Of a DNA stretch of 64,000 nucleotides, positions 28,738 to 39,237 are shown piece by piece. The notes under the pieces were generated by a model. That model had not been told where the DNA came from. It searched no databases and worked only from the letters and a program-made list of their open reading frames with translations. Every line of letters starts with the position of its first letter. Within the stretch, counting starts at the first letter, position 1. The position numbers and the translations under genes were made by a program. The stretch comes from Akkermansiaceae bacterium (GTDB lineage: Bacteria > Verrucomicrobiota > Verrucomicrobiia > Verrucomicrobiales > Akkermansiaceae), in assembly GCA_029242935.1 (NCBI GenBank), contig JAQWSX010000176.1, positions 1 through 64,000 on the forward strand, written 5' to 3'.

Positions 28738-31700
28738 TGGCCTCGTCCATGTTTAAAATTAAATTGGCCACTAAGGACCATGCAGCCAGCTCAGAGGAAT
28801 CAAGATCCTTTGCAGGCTCGGATTCCCCAAAGGAAATGGCTTTCATCGCTTCCCCCGGAGCGCCCTGATATTTTGCGAATTGCTTTTGAAAGAAGTGGCC
28901 AATGATTTTCTTCTCCTCAACTCCTGGCAGCCTCGAAAGGACACTTCTGAAAATAAAGTCTATCCTTTTCCCGCGATCGTTCGCGCTCTTCATAGCCCGT
29001 TCACCCAACCCACGGGCGGCCTCAAAATGCTGCACATCGTTCATCAACTGCAAGGCCTGCAACGGCGTGTTACTCCGCTCACGCTTTAAACAGAATTGCT
29101 CGCGAGCAGGAGCATCGAAGTTGGCAAACATCGGATGAGGCGCAGTCCGCTTGAAAAAGGTATAAACCGACCTTCGATACAAATCAGCCCCATTCCCTCG
29201 CTTGTAAAACCGCGTGTTTGATCCCCCAAAGGCGACCGGCTCCCAAATATTTGAAGGTTGATATGGCATGACACCACGACCACCCATCTTGAAGTCCATC
29301 AAACCGCCTACAAACAACACCTGATCACGTAGCTGTTCGGCATCGAGACGGAACCTCGGCCCGCGAGCCAGGAGACGATTCTCAGGATCATTGTCCCACC
29401 TCGGACTTGCCGCGCCACTCTCCTGTCGAAAAGTCTTCGTCATCAGCATCTCGCGCATGAGTGCTTTGACATCCCAACCATTATCTTGAAAACGCAGAGC
29501 CAAGTAGTCCAACAACTTAGGATGACTGGGAACTTCTCCCTGAGTGCCAAAATCATGACTGGTCTTCACCAAGCCAGTTCCAAAAACCTGCTGCCAAAAA
29601 CGATTCACTACGACCCGGGCGGTCAGTGGATTCTCTCGAGAGACCAACCACTTTGCAAGATCAAGACGTGTTGCCCGCTCCCCAGTTTTCACCAATGCGG
29701 GCAGAACTGAAGGGGTCCCAGGTTCCACCTTCTCGCCCGGCTGGTTATACTCGCCGCGCTTCATCACGTAACTCTGACGAGGTTTGGGTAAATCTCGATA
29801 TACAAAAGTTGACGGCAACCCTTTTTCATAATTTACCTGATCACTCTTAATCTTTGTCAACTCGGTCCGTTTTACCTCAATTTCTTTCCCCAAAGTCCCG
29901 CAGACCCGTGCAAGATAGTAATCTTTCAGAAGAGCCAACTCCGATGGCTTTCGTTCTTTCTTAACACCTTCTCGAAGCCACTGACTCAGTGGTTCAGGGA
30001 CTCCATTCACCTGCTTTGCTTTCCTCCATGCTAAAAACGAAGCTTTAGGATTCGTCGTAGGATCTTCGCTTCCAAGAACCCCAAAATGATCAAAATAAGC
30101 GGTTCCTCCATGGACTGTGAAAGCAAACCCAACGACTTGCATCCCGGCCTTCAAACCCATTTTTTCACCAGGGACTTCCAACCTTACCCACTTGCCTGTC
30201 TCAGGTAATGGGCCAGCAACGAATCGCTCACTCGTCCCCTTCTTACCAAAATCAATAATATCAGCCCCCCAAACTGCCCGATGATTCCACGCCGAAGTAT
30301 GAAATTGAATCATCACTTCCTCTGGCGTATCTTTAGGATCGAGGTAAACGTGAAGAAAAAACCTCGATCCGCTTGGCACCGCCAAAGGAGCCCCCCCCGA
30401 TTGATAATAATCTTGGGCCATCTCTTTGCCTCCTCGCTTCAGCGCCTTTTGCCCACTGAATATGGGCTGATCTACCAACGTCAGAGGATGCCCAGAGTTT
30501 CCAACTTCCGCCCCATTTGGAAAACCATCTTCAAACCAAATAGCTTCCGTGTCTTTAATCCGACTCGACGATTCCTTCTCCGCCGGGTCTTGGTATGAAC
30601 TCCACACTGGAAGCTTCTTCATCGCTTCCACCACGGAATTGCTCAGCTCATTATACTCCGTAATTTTTGCATCATAATCGTCCGACTTCACCTTGATTAC
30701 CGGAGCAGTTAGCAGACTGTTACCATCCATTGCGGGATCCGCATTAGAATTAAAAAAGGCATACAGAGAATAAAAATCCTTCTGGGAAATCGGGTCGTAT
30801 TTGTGATCGTGACAAACCGCACATTGAGCTGTCAGCCCCAACCAAACCTGCGCAGTCGTGCTTGCGCGATCTACCGCATAGCGGAAGATCAATTCCTCTT
30901 TAATGCTTCCACCCTCACCACTCGTGACATTGCAACGGTTAAAGCCAGTGGCCACCAGTTGATCCACCTTTGGATTCGGCAACAAATCTCCTGCCAGCTG
31001 CTCAACCGTAAAATCATCATAGGGAAGATTCTCATTGAATGATTTGATCACCCAATCTCGATACGCCCACATCTGACGCTCATTATCTAAATGCATCCCG
31101 TGTGTATCACCATAACGCGCGGCATCCAGCCAATGCCGTGCCATTTCTTCTCCGTAACGAGGAGAATCTAAATAGCGATCTACCATTCGCTCATAAGCTC
31201 CATCCGTCTCATCAGACAAAAATCTATCTACCTCTTGAATCGTCGGAGGTAAGCCTGAGAGAGCAAAGCTCACTCTCCGAATCAACACCTCGCGATCCGC
31301 TTCGGACGATAATTGCAGATCATTCTTCTTTAGGACAGATCCCACAAATCGATCGATCTCACTTCCCTGACCAGGTGGCACGACAGACATCACCGGAGGT
31401 TCAAAAGCCCAATGCTTCTGGTAGGATGCACCTTCTTCAATCCACCGCTTAATCAATTTTTTTTCCTCATTGCTAAGCGTCTTACGCGAATCAGGCGGAG
31501 GCATCATCTCATCTTCATCATCCGAAATCATCCTCAGCCACGACTCGCTCTCATCCGGTTTTCCCGCCACTAATGCTGACTTTCCGCGGCGCTTCTTTCG
31601 GAATGCTCCCTCCGGCGTATCAAGCCGCAACTTAGCCTCCCGCGCATCCTCGTCCATCCCATGACACGCAAAGCATTTGTCCGAAAGAATCGGACGGATG

Positions 31701-31810
31701 TCCCTATTAAAGTTTAAGGCCTCGCTTTCATTTGCAAAAAGAGCCGGCCCCAACATCAAAAAAACGCAAAAAGCATCGCGGTATTTCACGGCTAAAATTA
31801 GCAAAAACAT
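28724..31810 (-). CDS. PSCyt1 (CxxCH) / DUF1549 / DUF1553 protein
   Basis: '[27 protein letters not shown]', '[20 protein letters not shown]', '[25 protein letters not shown]', '[30 protein letters not shown]'. Confidence 0.95.
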   Translation of the reverse strand: MFLLILAVKYRDAFCVFLMLGPALFANESEALNFNRDIRPILSDKCFACHGMDEDAREAKLRLDTPEGAFRKKRRGKSALVAGKPDESESWLRMISDDEDEMMPPPDSRKTLSNEEKKLIKRWIEEGASYQKHWAFEPPVMSVVPPGQGSEIDRFVGSVLKKNDLQLSSEADREVLIRRVSFALSGLPPTIQEVDRFLSDETDGAYERMVDRYLDSPRYGEEMARHWLDAARYGDTHGMHLDNERQMWAYRDWVIKSFNENLPYDDFTVEQLAGDLLPNPKVDQLVATGFNRCNVTSGEGGSIKEELIFRYAVDRASTTAQVWLGLTAQCAVCHDHKYDPISQKDFYSLYAFFNSNADPAMDGNSLLTAPVIKVKSDDYDAKITEYNELSNSVVEAMKKLPVWSSYQDPAEKESSSRIKDTEAIWFEDGFPNGAEVGNSGHPLTLVDQPIFSGQKALKRGGKEMAQDYYQSGGAPLAVPSGSRFFLHVYLDPKDTPEEVMIQFHTSAWNHRAVWGADIIDFGKKGTSERFVAGPLPETGKWVRLEVPGEKMGLKAGMQVVGFAFTVHGGTAYFDHFGVLGSEDPTTNPKASFLAWRKAKQVNGVPEPLSQWLREGVKKERKPSELALLKDYYLARVCGTLGKEIEVKRTELTKIKSDQVNYEKGLPSTFVYRDLPKPRQSYVMKRGEYNQPGEKVEPGTPSVLPALVKTGERATRLDLAKWLVSRENPLTARVVVNRFWQQVFGTGLVKTSHDFGTQGEVPSHPKLLDYLALRFQDNGWDVKALMREMLMTKTFRQESGAASPRWDNDPENRLLARGPRFRLDAEQLRDQVLFVGGLMDFKMGGRGVMPYQPSNIWEPVAFGGSNTRFYKRGNGADLYRRSVYTFFKRTAPHPMFANFDAPAREQFCLKRERSNTPLQALQLMNDVQHFEAARGLGERAMKSANDRGKRIDFIFRSVLSRLPGVEEKKIIGHFFQKQFAKYQGAPGEAMKAISFGESEPAKDLDSSELAAWSLVANLILNMDEAIVRN

Positions 31811-31942
31811 TCCAGAGCGAAAACTAAAAAAAACTCATTAGCCACCCGGAGAAACCTTTCGAGTCCTATGGGACCTTCAGAAATCATCCAGACGCCGAAA
31901 GGGAAAATAGCGCTATTAGTTCTCTTTTTTCCCGCTTTTCAC

Positions 31943-32731
31943 TTAGTCTAAAATTCGGATTTCGTTTGCTTGAAGTATTTTCTCGATCCCAGTCGCAGTC
32001 TGCAAGAGCAGCTCACCTTGGGGCGACACTCCGGCAACATGGCCCGTTCTAGTAATTCCTCCCACATCAAGTCGCACATTATTCCCATTCAAAACGCAAC
32101 GCGCCGACCAGGCATCAAGCAACTCCTCAAAATCCGATCCTATCTGGGCAAGCCTTAACTCTAATCGACGAAGACAACTAATGAGAACTTCTTCTCTCGA
32201 AATCTCCTCGCCCAACTCGAGAGCAAGAGAAGTTGCAGGGTGGGAAAGCCCATTTGGAAAAGCCTTCACATTCACGTTCAACCCAACTCCCACCACCACG
32301 AAACCCGAATCAGCCTCAACCAAGATTCCACAAATCTTTTTCCCTCCCACCCAAACATCGTTCGGCCACTTCACTCCAGAAGACACGCCAAACGAATCAA
32401 GCCCCTCGGCAATTGCCAGACCCGCCGCTAACGCAAAGCGAGACCATAAAGTCGGTGCTTCTTTGGGCCTGACAATAAGGGTAAAAGCCAAGCCCTCACC
32501 TGCTGGACAAAGCCAAGGTTGTCCCTGCCTACCTCGCCCGGAGGTCTGATGTTCAGTCAAAACCACGCTGAGATCGGATGCGCCCTTGAATGCAAATCTT
32601 CGGGCCTCATCGTTTGTCGAACCGCACTCAGGCAAAAAAATCACCCGCTCACCCCACTCGGGCGAGAGATCGTTCAGGATCACCCCATTCCATTCTTTAT
32701 CACTCACCACCGGATAGCTCTGTAAATTCAA
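31943..32731 (-). CDS. birA: Biotin--[acetyl-CoA-carboxylase] ligase (no N-terminal HTH)
   Basis: 'STNDEARR', 'EHQTSGRGRQGQPWLCPAGEGLAFTLIV', 'KWPNDVWVGGKKICGILVEAD', 'VVGVGLNVN'. An in-frame GTG near 32707 at the nadC stop is an alternative start. Confidence 0.92.
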   Translation of the reverse strand: MNLQSYPVVSDKEWNGVILNDLSPEWGERVIFLPECGSTNDEARRFAFKGASDLSVVLTEHQTSGRGRQGQPWLCPAGEGLAFTLIVRPKEAPTLWSRFALAAGLAIAEGLDSFGVSSGVKWPNDVWVGGKKICGILVEADSGFVVVGVGLNVNVKAFPNGLSHPATSLALELGEEISREEVLISCLRRLELRLAQIGSDFEELLDAWSARCVLNGNNVRLDVGGITRTGHVAGVSPQGELLLQTATGIEKILQANEIRILD

Positions 32732-33587
32732 GCGAAAGATCGAGCGCCACCGCCGAATGTGTTAAGGCCCCGACTGAAATAAAATTCACTCCGGTTTCCG
32801 CAATCTCTGCGACCGTTTCCAAATTAACTCCTCCGCTTGCTTCCAGCAAAGGCCCCATCCCCTCCCGCATCTCGACCGCCCTTCGCAGCGAGTCATTATT
32901 CATGTTATCCAGAAGAATATAGTCCACTCCATCTAACTTCAAAAATGCTTCAACCTGATCGGGGCAATCGGCTTCCAATTCGATTTCCACACCAGGTTTA
33001 TCGGCACGCAATTGATTAATTGCCTTCTGCAAGGCCTCGATCCCACCTTGGACAACCAAATGATTATCCTTTACCATTGCCCGGTCATAGAGCCCCATTC
33101 GATGGTTCATTCCACCGCCGGCGATCACCGCTGCTTTTTCCAAAGCCCGCCAACCCGGCGTTGTTTTTCGGGTATCAAGAATTTTCGCTCCCGTCCCATC
33201 GGTCAACTCCACAAATTGGCGAGTCTTGGTCGCCACACCCGAAAGTCGCTGCAGGAAATTTAAAGCCACCCGCTCCGCCGTCAGAAGGGAACGGGCTTTG
33301 CCCCGGACCTCTATTACGTATGCTCCTGAGTTCACATGATTTCCACTCTCGAGGAGAACCTTGACTGTAGTCTCATCATCGACCCGTTTAAAAACCTCTT
33401 CAGCAACCTCCACCCCTGCAACCACACCTTCAGCTTTCGCCAGAATTAAACCACGCGCCTCGCGATGCTCCGGCACAAAATAAGACGAAGTCACATCTCC
33501 GGGGCCGATATCTTCTGCCAGCGCCAAATCAATCAAAGTAGAAGTTCTTTCGTCCACTCCGAAACCATAGCGGGGTGCCCCGCCCAT
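32700..33587 (-). CDS. nadC: Nicotinate-nucleotide pyrophosphorylase (carboxylating)
   Basis: 'ALAEDIGPGDVTS', 'ALNFLQRLSGVATKT', 'ILDTRKTTPGWRALEKAAVIAGGGMNHRMGLYDRAMVKDNH', 'EASGGVNLETVAEIAETGVNFISVGALTHS'. Confidence 0.95.
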   Translation of the reverse strand: MGGAPRYGFGVDERTSTLIDLALAEDIGPGDVTSSYFVPEHREARGLILAKAEGVVAGVEVAEEVFKRVDDETTVKVLLESGNHVNSGAYVIEVRGKARSLLTAERVALNFLQRLSGVATKTRQFVELTDGTGAKILDTRKTTPGWRALEKAAVIAGGGMNHRMGLYDRAMVKDNHLVVQGGIEALQKAINQLRADKPGVEIELEADCPDQVEAFLKLDGVDYILLDNMNNDSLRRAVEMREGMGPLLEASGGVNLETVAEIAETGVNFISVGALTHSAVALDLSLEFTELSGGE

Positions 33588-33656
33588 ACCAGCGTTTTGG
33601 CGGCGTTTTGTGACTGGTATCCTGTCACAATCCGACGCACATTGATGCGCGCTTAA

Positions 33657-35051
33657 ATGTTGGTTATTTTCTCAAAACTCCCCACAACTCTCGCCCTCGG
33701 CCTTGCCGCCACTCTCGTCTCGTGCGAAGCCCTCAAAGGTCCCAAGGCGGTTGACTCTAAAAAACTCGATTTACCTGGAGCTTTTTCTCAGGCCAACTCC
33801 GGACAGAACGCAAAGATTTCAACCGGCTGGATTAAGGAGTTTCGCGACTCCCGTATGACCAAAGTTGTCAAAACCGCCCTCGCGCATAATCAAGGGCTCA
33901 AAGCCGCAGCTCATCGGCTCAAGGCTGCCCGCGAAGGAACTATCATCGGGGGAGCCGGCCGACTTCCCTCAATCAATGCTACAACCTCATTCCGCAAAAC
34001 GGATAGTCGGGATATCTCCTCAAGCGAGAATTATTCCATCTCTCTCAACGCCGCCTGGGAGCCTGACCTCTGGGGGCGACTTCGGAATCTCGATTACTCT
34101 GCTCGCGCAAATTACGTTGCATCGATAGCCGACTTTCGGGGCGCCAGACTTTCACTTGCAGCAAACACCGCGAAGGCCTGGTGTAATCTTGTCACCTCGG
34201 AACAACAGCTCGAACTCGCCAAAACCAATGTCGAGTCATTTAGTCAGGCTCTTATCGTTGTGGAGCGACGTTACAAGGCAAACACCCTTCGGTCCGTTGA
34301 TGTCCAGTTCGCCCGCAACAATGTCGCCAATTCAAAGCGTAGCTTGAGCGTTCGCCAACTCGACCGTGACGACGCGGCCCGGAACCTCGAAGTTCTTCTT
34401 GGGCGATATCCCGCCGCCTCCATCAAATCATCGACCGACCTTCCCTACCTTTCAGAAAACATCCCTATCGGCCTCCCATCCGAACTCCTCGAACGACGCC
34501 CCGATCTCGAAGCGGCCCGTGCCCGCCTCTTTGCCTCAGCCCAGAATGCTGAGGCAGCTCGTAAGAGCCTTCTCCCAAATCTTCGCCTAACAGGAGGCAG
34601 CTCAAATGGCTCAGATACCTTTCGCCGAGCCTTTGATCCAGATTTTTTAGTTTACTCGATAGCCTCATCGCTAGCGCAAACCATCTACCAAGGGGGTGCT
34701 CTTAGCGCACGTGCACGTGCGGCTCTCAATCAAAATCGAGCCGCCATCGAAGATTACACCCGCCTCGCTCTACTGGCCTTCCGCGAAGTCGAATCCGCAA
34801 TCGAAACAGACCGTTCGCTCACTGAACAGGAGCGCTACCTAAGACAAGAGGTCAAACAATCCCAGCTCGCTGTTAAACGCGCCCTTTCTGATATCAGTCT
34901 CGGAATTGATGGAGCCTCTTTCTTGGAATATCTTGAAGCACAACGTCGGGCAGAAGCGGCCGGCATCTCGTTGATTCGGCTCAAGAACCAACGCCTCCAG
35001 AACCGCATCGATCTCCATCTGGCCTTAGGCGGTGACTATTCGACAAAATAG
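33657..35051 (+). CDS. TolC/NodT-family outer-membrane efflux lipoprotein
   Basis: Lipobox 'AATLVSC', 'WEPDLWGRLRN', 'LLGRYPAA', 'GLPSELLERRPDLEAARARL', 'LHLALGGDY'. Confidence 0.9.
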   Translation: MLVIFSKLPTTLALGLAATLVSCEALKGPKAVDSKKLDLPGAFSQANSGQNAKISTGWIKEFRDSRMTKVVKTALAHNQGLKAAAHRLKAAREGTIIGGAGRLPSINATTSFRKTDSRDISSSENYSISLNAAWEPDLWGRLRNLDYSARANYVASIADFRGARLSLAANTAKAWCNLVTSEQQLELAKTNVESFSQALIVVERRYKANTLRSVDVQFARNNVANSKRSLSVRQLDRDDAARNLEVLLGRYPAASIKSSTDLPYLSENIPIGLPSELLERRPDLEAARARLFASAQNAEAARKSLLPNLRLTGGSSNGSDTFRRAFDPDFLVYSIASSLAQTIYQGGALSARARAALNQNRAAIEDYTRLALLAFREVESAIETDRSLTEQERYLRQEVKQSQLAVKRALSDISLGIDGASFLEYLEAQRRAEAAGISLIRLKNQRLQNRIDLHLALGGDYSTK

Positions 35052-35193
35052 CATTGTATTGGACTTCCTCTCGCTCATCGCGGGACTAAAGAAGAATTTT
35101 TCAATATCATTTAGGTCAAGCGTCTACCAAGACAATCTTCTCAGACCAGCAACACAAAATTCTAGGAAATTTTCCTTGATAAGGCCTCTCGTT

Positions 35194-35212
35194 AACGCAA
35201 GTTTATTGCGTT
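35194..35212. promoter_or_regulatory. Perfect 7-bp inverted repeat AACGCAA-gttta-TTGCGTT ending 1 nt before the ATG of 35214..36395
   Basis: Read directly from sequence; operator-like position. Confidence 0.35.
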
Positions 35213-35213
35213 T

Positions 35214-36395
35214 ATGAAGATATTACCTATTTTAGCGATTTCCACGAGTCCCCTGCTTGCCGACATTAGCCTTGATCCTACCTTTCACTTTAATGGGGTC
35301 ATCGGGGACACCTCAGCCGATTCGTTCAGCGAAACCGGAGGCCACGCCCACGATCCCAATGACAACTTCGCGGTTCAGGGTTTGGAGCCCGGGATGAACC
35401 TCCGGGTCGATGACTGGCTTGCCGGTTTCACCAACATTAACATTTTCACGGATTCGAATCACGAGGTTGATTGGGAACTCGAGGAAGCCTTCCTGAAATT
35501 CAAGAACCTCCCGGGAGGTTTTGAACTTCGTGGCGGGCGCATGCTCGCCCGGATGGGACTTCAAAATAATCAGCACCTCCACGCGTGGACGTCGGTCAAC
35601 TCCAACCTCACCACTTCCCAGTTTCTTGGTGAGGAAGGCTTAATGAGCGAGGGAGTTGAGCTGACCTGGCGAAAAGACTTCGATCAAGGATTCTTCGCAA
35701 TTTCATCCAACTTCAGCAATACCGCTTCTCATCATCATCACGACGATGATGAGAATCATGAAGATGATCATGGTGATGAAGAGGGCCACGGAGAGGACGA
35801 GCATGGTCACTCATCCGAAGACGCTTTTATGGAAGACAACGTATTTGTGACTCGAGCGCTCCTCAGCTACAACTGGAGCGATTTTCATCAAAATCGTCTT
35901 GGGATCAACACAGCATGGGGGGAAAACGGCTATGAGCGTGACACCTCCATGCACTCGATCGACTACGTCTATACTTGGCGCGAAAACGGCATCGAACCGG
36001 GTGGACGGGAGTTCTCGGTCGGCGCCGAATACTTCTATCGTGACGTCGAGTGGATGGGTGAAGACGACCACACACTCCGCGGAGCAACCTCGCAAAACAG
36101 CTTAATGGCCTACATCAACTACCGCTTCCATCCCCAATGGATTGCCGGCCTCCGCTACGAATACCTGGAAGGAGCCAGCGGTGGGGCCGACATTCACCTG
36201 GGCGAAACCGAATACGCTTTCGAGTCCGCCGAACGCAAACGCCTCACTCTTGCCATGACCCGCGAATTCCGTCACAGCGACATCATGCTCTCCACTATCC
36301 GTCTGCAGTATTCCCACGATAACCTGGAAGACGAAAATGCTGATTCTATCTGGCTACAATTCGGCTTCGATTTCGGTGGTCCCGAGATCCGCTAA
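35214..36395 (+). CDS. Outer-membrane beta-barrel protein with His/Asp/Glu-rich loop, possible metal-related OMP
   Basis: Signal peptide; alternating beta-barrel pattern; loop 'SHHHHDDDENHEDDHGDEEGHGEDEHGHSSED'; barrel-like C-terminus 'SIWLQFGFDFGGPEIR'. Confidence 0.7.
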   Translation: MKILPILAISTSPLLADISLDPTFHFNGVIGDTSADSFSETGGHAHDPNDNFAVQGLEPGMNLRVDDWLAGFTNINIFTDSNHEVDWELEEAFLKFKNLPGGFELRGGRMLARMGLQNNQHLHAWTSVNSNLTTSQFLGEEGLMSEGVELTWRKDFDQGFFAISSNFSNTASHHHHDDDENHEDDHGDEEGHGEDEHGHSSEDAFMEDNVFVTRALLSYNWSDFHQNRLGINTAWGENGYERDTSMHSIDYVYTWRENGIEPGGREFSVGAEYFYRDVEWMGEDDHTLRGATSQNSLMAYINYRFHPQWIAGLRYEYLEGASGGADIHLGETEYAFESAERKRLTLAMTREFRHSDIMLSTIRLQYSHDNLEDENADSIWLQFGFDFGGPEIR

Positions 36396-36633
36396 GCAAC
36401 GTTCCACGCTTACTTCGTTTAGCTTACAATAAGGGTCTCATCTACAAGTTGTTCTTTGAGGGGGCAAAACCAAGGTTTTTTGGTGAATCGTGATTCATGG
36501 GGAATTCAATAACGTTGCCAACTCATAGAACGACTCAAGACGCCCTTTATTTTACACTGAACGCAGCACCGAATCGGTATTTTCTGGATTTTCGATTGAA
36601 AAAAACCTCCCAGGGCTTTCTCCTCCCGGCCTC

Positions 36634-39018
36634 ATGAACGTTTCGCTCACCTGGCTCAAAGAACGCCTCGATTTCGGCTCCCGCTCGCTCGATGAAGTCT
36701 GCGACCTCCTCACCTTTGCCGGCATCGAAATCGAAGGCCTCCAAGAAATGGGTGTTAAGAGCAACCAAATTGTGGTGGCCGAGATTAAGGAAGCCATTCA
36801 ACACCCTGATGCCGATCGCCTCAAAGTCACCCAGGTTGATGCCGGCGAAGACTCGCTTCGCCAAATCGTCTGTGGAGCGACCAACTACAAGATCGGCGAC
36901 AAGGTCCCCTGCTGCCTCCCCGGCGCCACCCTTCCCGGCGGATTCAAAATCGGCGAAACCAAAATGCGCGGTGTCGAGTCCAAAGGGATGCTCGCCGCCG
37001 GATCCGAAATCGGCCTCACTGACAAGGAAGACGGACTCCTCATTCTCGATCCAAATTTCAAGGTCGGCTCGCCGATCAAAGATCTCTTTGATTCCGATAC
37101 CCTCATCGAAGTAGAAATCACCCCAAATCGTCCCGACCTACTCTCACACTCTGGTCTTGCTCGCGAACTCGCCGCCCTCCTTCACACCGAAACCAAACCG
37201 ATTGAAAAGTCATACGCTACCGAACTCGCCGAGGATTCCAAAATAGTCACTGTCGATTCAGCGACTTGCCCATTCTACTCTGCACTCAGTATTAAAGGAG
37301 TCAAAGTCTCTCCCAGCCCAGATTGGCTTGCCAAAAAACTCAAAGCCATCGGCCTCCGCCCCATCAACAACATCGTTGATATCACTAATTACGTTCTCCA
37401 CGAAATTGGGCAACCGCTTCATGCCTTCGATGCAAGCAAGGTTGATGGCGCCATCCACGTCCGCCAGGCTTCCGAAGGCGAAAAATTCAAAGCCCTCGAT
37501 GAAGAAACCTACGAGCTTAAAGAAATCGACTGCGTCATCTCTGACCAATCTGGCACACCCCTCGCCCTCGCCGGAATCATGGGCGGGCTCGACAGCGGAG
37601 TGACTGACTCCACTACCGATATCCTCCTCGAATCAGCTTACTTCACCACTTCCGAGATCCGCCGAAGCTCGCGCCGACTCTTCCTGACATCGGATTCCTC
37701 CTACCGCTTCGAGCGCGGAGTCGACCCTCAACAGGTCTTGCCCGCCTCGGCTCTCGCAGCCGCCCTCATTCTTGAAATTGCCGGCGGTGAAATTTGCTCG
37801 CAAACCGCGACCGCCGGACGCCTCCCCAGAGAACTTCCATCAGTCGAACTCGACGTAGACCGTATGCTCCAACTCATGGACAACAGCATCTCGCTGGAAG
37901 ACGCCGGAACCATCCTCTCTCGCCTTGGTCTTTCTTCCTCTGATCTTAAGACCTGGAAAATCCCAAGCTGGCGCGGCGACCTGGAACGTTCCGCTGACCT
38001 CGTCGAAGAAATTGCCCGCACCCACGGACTGGAAAATATCCCATCCCGCACTGGTGGGACTGCCGTCGACGAAAGTAAGATCGACCGCGACTACGATCGC
38101 CTCCTCGATTTCAAGAAAAATCTTGTCGCGCTGGGCTTTCACGAGACTCAAACCATCAAACTCATCGCAGAGAATCAACTCCGTGACTGCCTTCCGCTTC
38201 GCCCTATTCAGGACGGCGATCTCGTAAAAGTGGCTCGCCCGCTCAGCGAAGATCACGCCATTCTGCGCCCCGCACTCACTCCTGGACTTCTTGCCACGGC
38301 GGAAAACAATCTCCGGCAAGGCGCCAAAACTCTCCGTTTCTTCGAGGCTGGACGCCAGTTTCGAAACGTCGGTGGTGGTAAAACCACCGATCTCGAAGCC
38401 GATTCCATCGCACTTCTCCTCGGTGGAGAAGCCAGCCCTCTTTCTTGGACTCGTGGCGAGAACCGCCAACTTGACCTTTACGATCTCAAGGCTGCCATCC
38501 AAGCCGCGCTTGGTAATCGCTCGATTCAATTCACAACCCGTGCTCGCGATGGTTTCCTCCTCAGCGGCGATATCCAGCTCAGCGGCAAACCGATTGGCAC
38601 CTTTGCCCAGATCATGCCCTCCCGGGCTCGTGAAATCGGCTTCAAAGCTCCCATCTACCTCGCCGAACTCGATCAGAAAAAGGTCCTTGGAATCAAACAA
38701 GACATGTTCCAAATCGAGCCCCTCCCTCAATTTCCAGGATCGAGCCGTGACATCGCGATGGAACTTCCCATTAAAACCAGTAATGCGGAGATCGAAAAGG
38801 CCCTCGGCAAACACAGCGATCCCTTGCTGGTTTCCGCTACTTGCTTCGACCAATTCCATGATCCATCCGGGGAGAAAATGCCAGCTGACAAACGATCCAT
38901 CGCCTACTCATTTGGCTATCGATCTCATAAGGGCACGATGAAGCAAAAGGAAATCGACACTGCCCACGACAAGCTTCGGGCTCACCTCGAAAAGTCACTT
39001 CCCGTGACCTTCCGCTAA
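36634..39018 (+). CDS. pheT: Phenylalanine--tRNA ligase beta subunit
   Basis: 'MNVSLTWLKERLDF', 'ITPNRPDLLSHSGLARELAAL', 'RPINNIVDITNYVLHEIGQPLHAFDASKV', 'DSSYRFERGVDP', C-terminal FDX-ACB domain. Confidence 0.97.
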   Translation: MNVSLTWLKERLDFGSRSLDEVCDLLTFAGIEIEGLQEMGVKSNQIVVAEIKEAIQHPDADRLKVTQVDAGEDSLRQIVCGATNYKIGDKVPCCLPGATLPGGFKIGETKMRGVESKGMLAAGSEIGLTDKEDGLLILDPNFKVGSPIKDLFDSDTLIEVEITPNRPDLLSHSGLARELAALLHTETKPIEKSYATELAEDSKIVTVDSATCPFYSALSIKGVKVSPSPDWLAKKLKAIGLRPINNIVDITNYVLHEIGQPLHAFDASKVDGAIHVRQASEGEKFKALDEETYELKEIDCVISDQSGTPLALAGIMGGLDSGVTDSTTDILLESAYFTTSEIRRSSRRLFLTSDSSYRFERGVDPQQVLPASALAAALILEIAGGEICSQTATAGRLPRELPSVELDVDRMLQLMDNSISLEDAGTILSRLGLSSSDLKTWKIPSWRGDLERSADLVEEIARTHGLENIPSRTGGTAVDESKIDRDYDRLLDFKKNLVALGFHETQTIKLIAENQLRDCLPLRPIQDGDLVKVARPLSEDHAILRPALTPGLLATAENNLRQGAKTLRFFEAGRQFRNVGGGKTTDLEADSIALLLGGEASPLSWTRGENRQLDLYDLKAAIQAALGNRSIQFTTRARDGFLLSGDIQLSGKPIGTFAQIMPSRAREIGFKAPIYLAELDQKKVLGIKQDMFQIEPLPQFPGSSRDIAMELPIKTSNAEIEKALGKHSDPLLVSATCFDQFHDPSGEKMPADKRSIAYSFGYRSHKGTMKQKEIDTAHDKLRAHLEKSLPVTFR

Positions 39019-39237
39019 GACTTGCGTTTCACAACAGATGTGAAAATTCGAGAGAAAGCAATTATCATTACGGTCGAGGAAAACAATCCACCAACCACCC
39101 TTTGCCACAGAACAAATACCGTCGTTAGCGTAGCGGCGAACAAGGTCGGCAAAAACTAGATCATCACTGCTTTGGCAGTCACAGAAAATATGAGCTTTAC
39201 TCCCCGTAGCGGTAATGCCCCTTAATCGAGTAATCAA
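38995..39237 (-). CDS. Hypothetical 80-aa Cys-rich protein, TTG start, uncertain
   Basis: 'AHIFCDCQSSDDLVFADLVRRYANDGICSVAKGGWWIVFLDRNDNCFLSNFHICCETQVLAEGHGK' is protein-like and fills the pheT/DUF1287 intergenic space. Confidence 0.3.
   Translation of the reverse strand: MITRLRGITATGSKAHIFCDCQSSDDLVFADLVRRYANDGICSVAKGGWWIVFLDRNDNCFLSNFHICCETQVLAEGHGK

Noticed and set aside
31869-31952. 27-aa ORF MGPSEIIQTPKGKIALLVLFFPAFHLV
   Set aside because: Very short and overlaps the birA 3' end; expected by chance.
37840-38859. 339-aa minus-strand ORF opposite pheT
   Set aside because: It lies entirely within a confidently identified pheT; long antisense frames are expected from codon bias.
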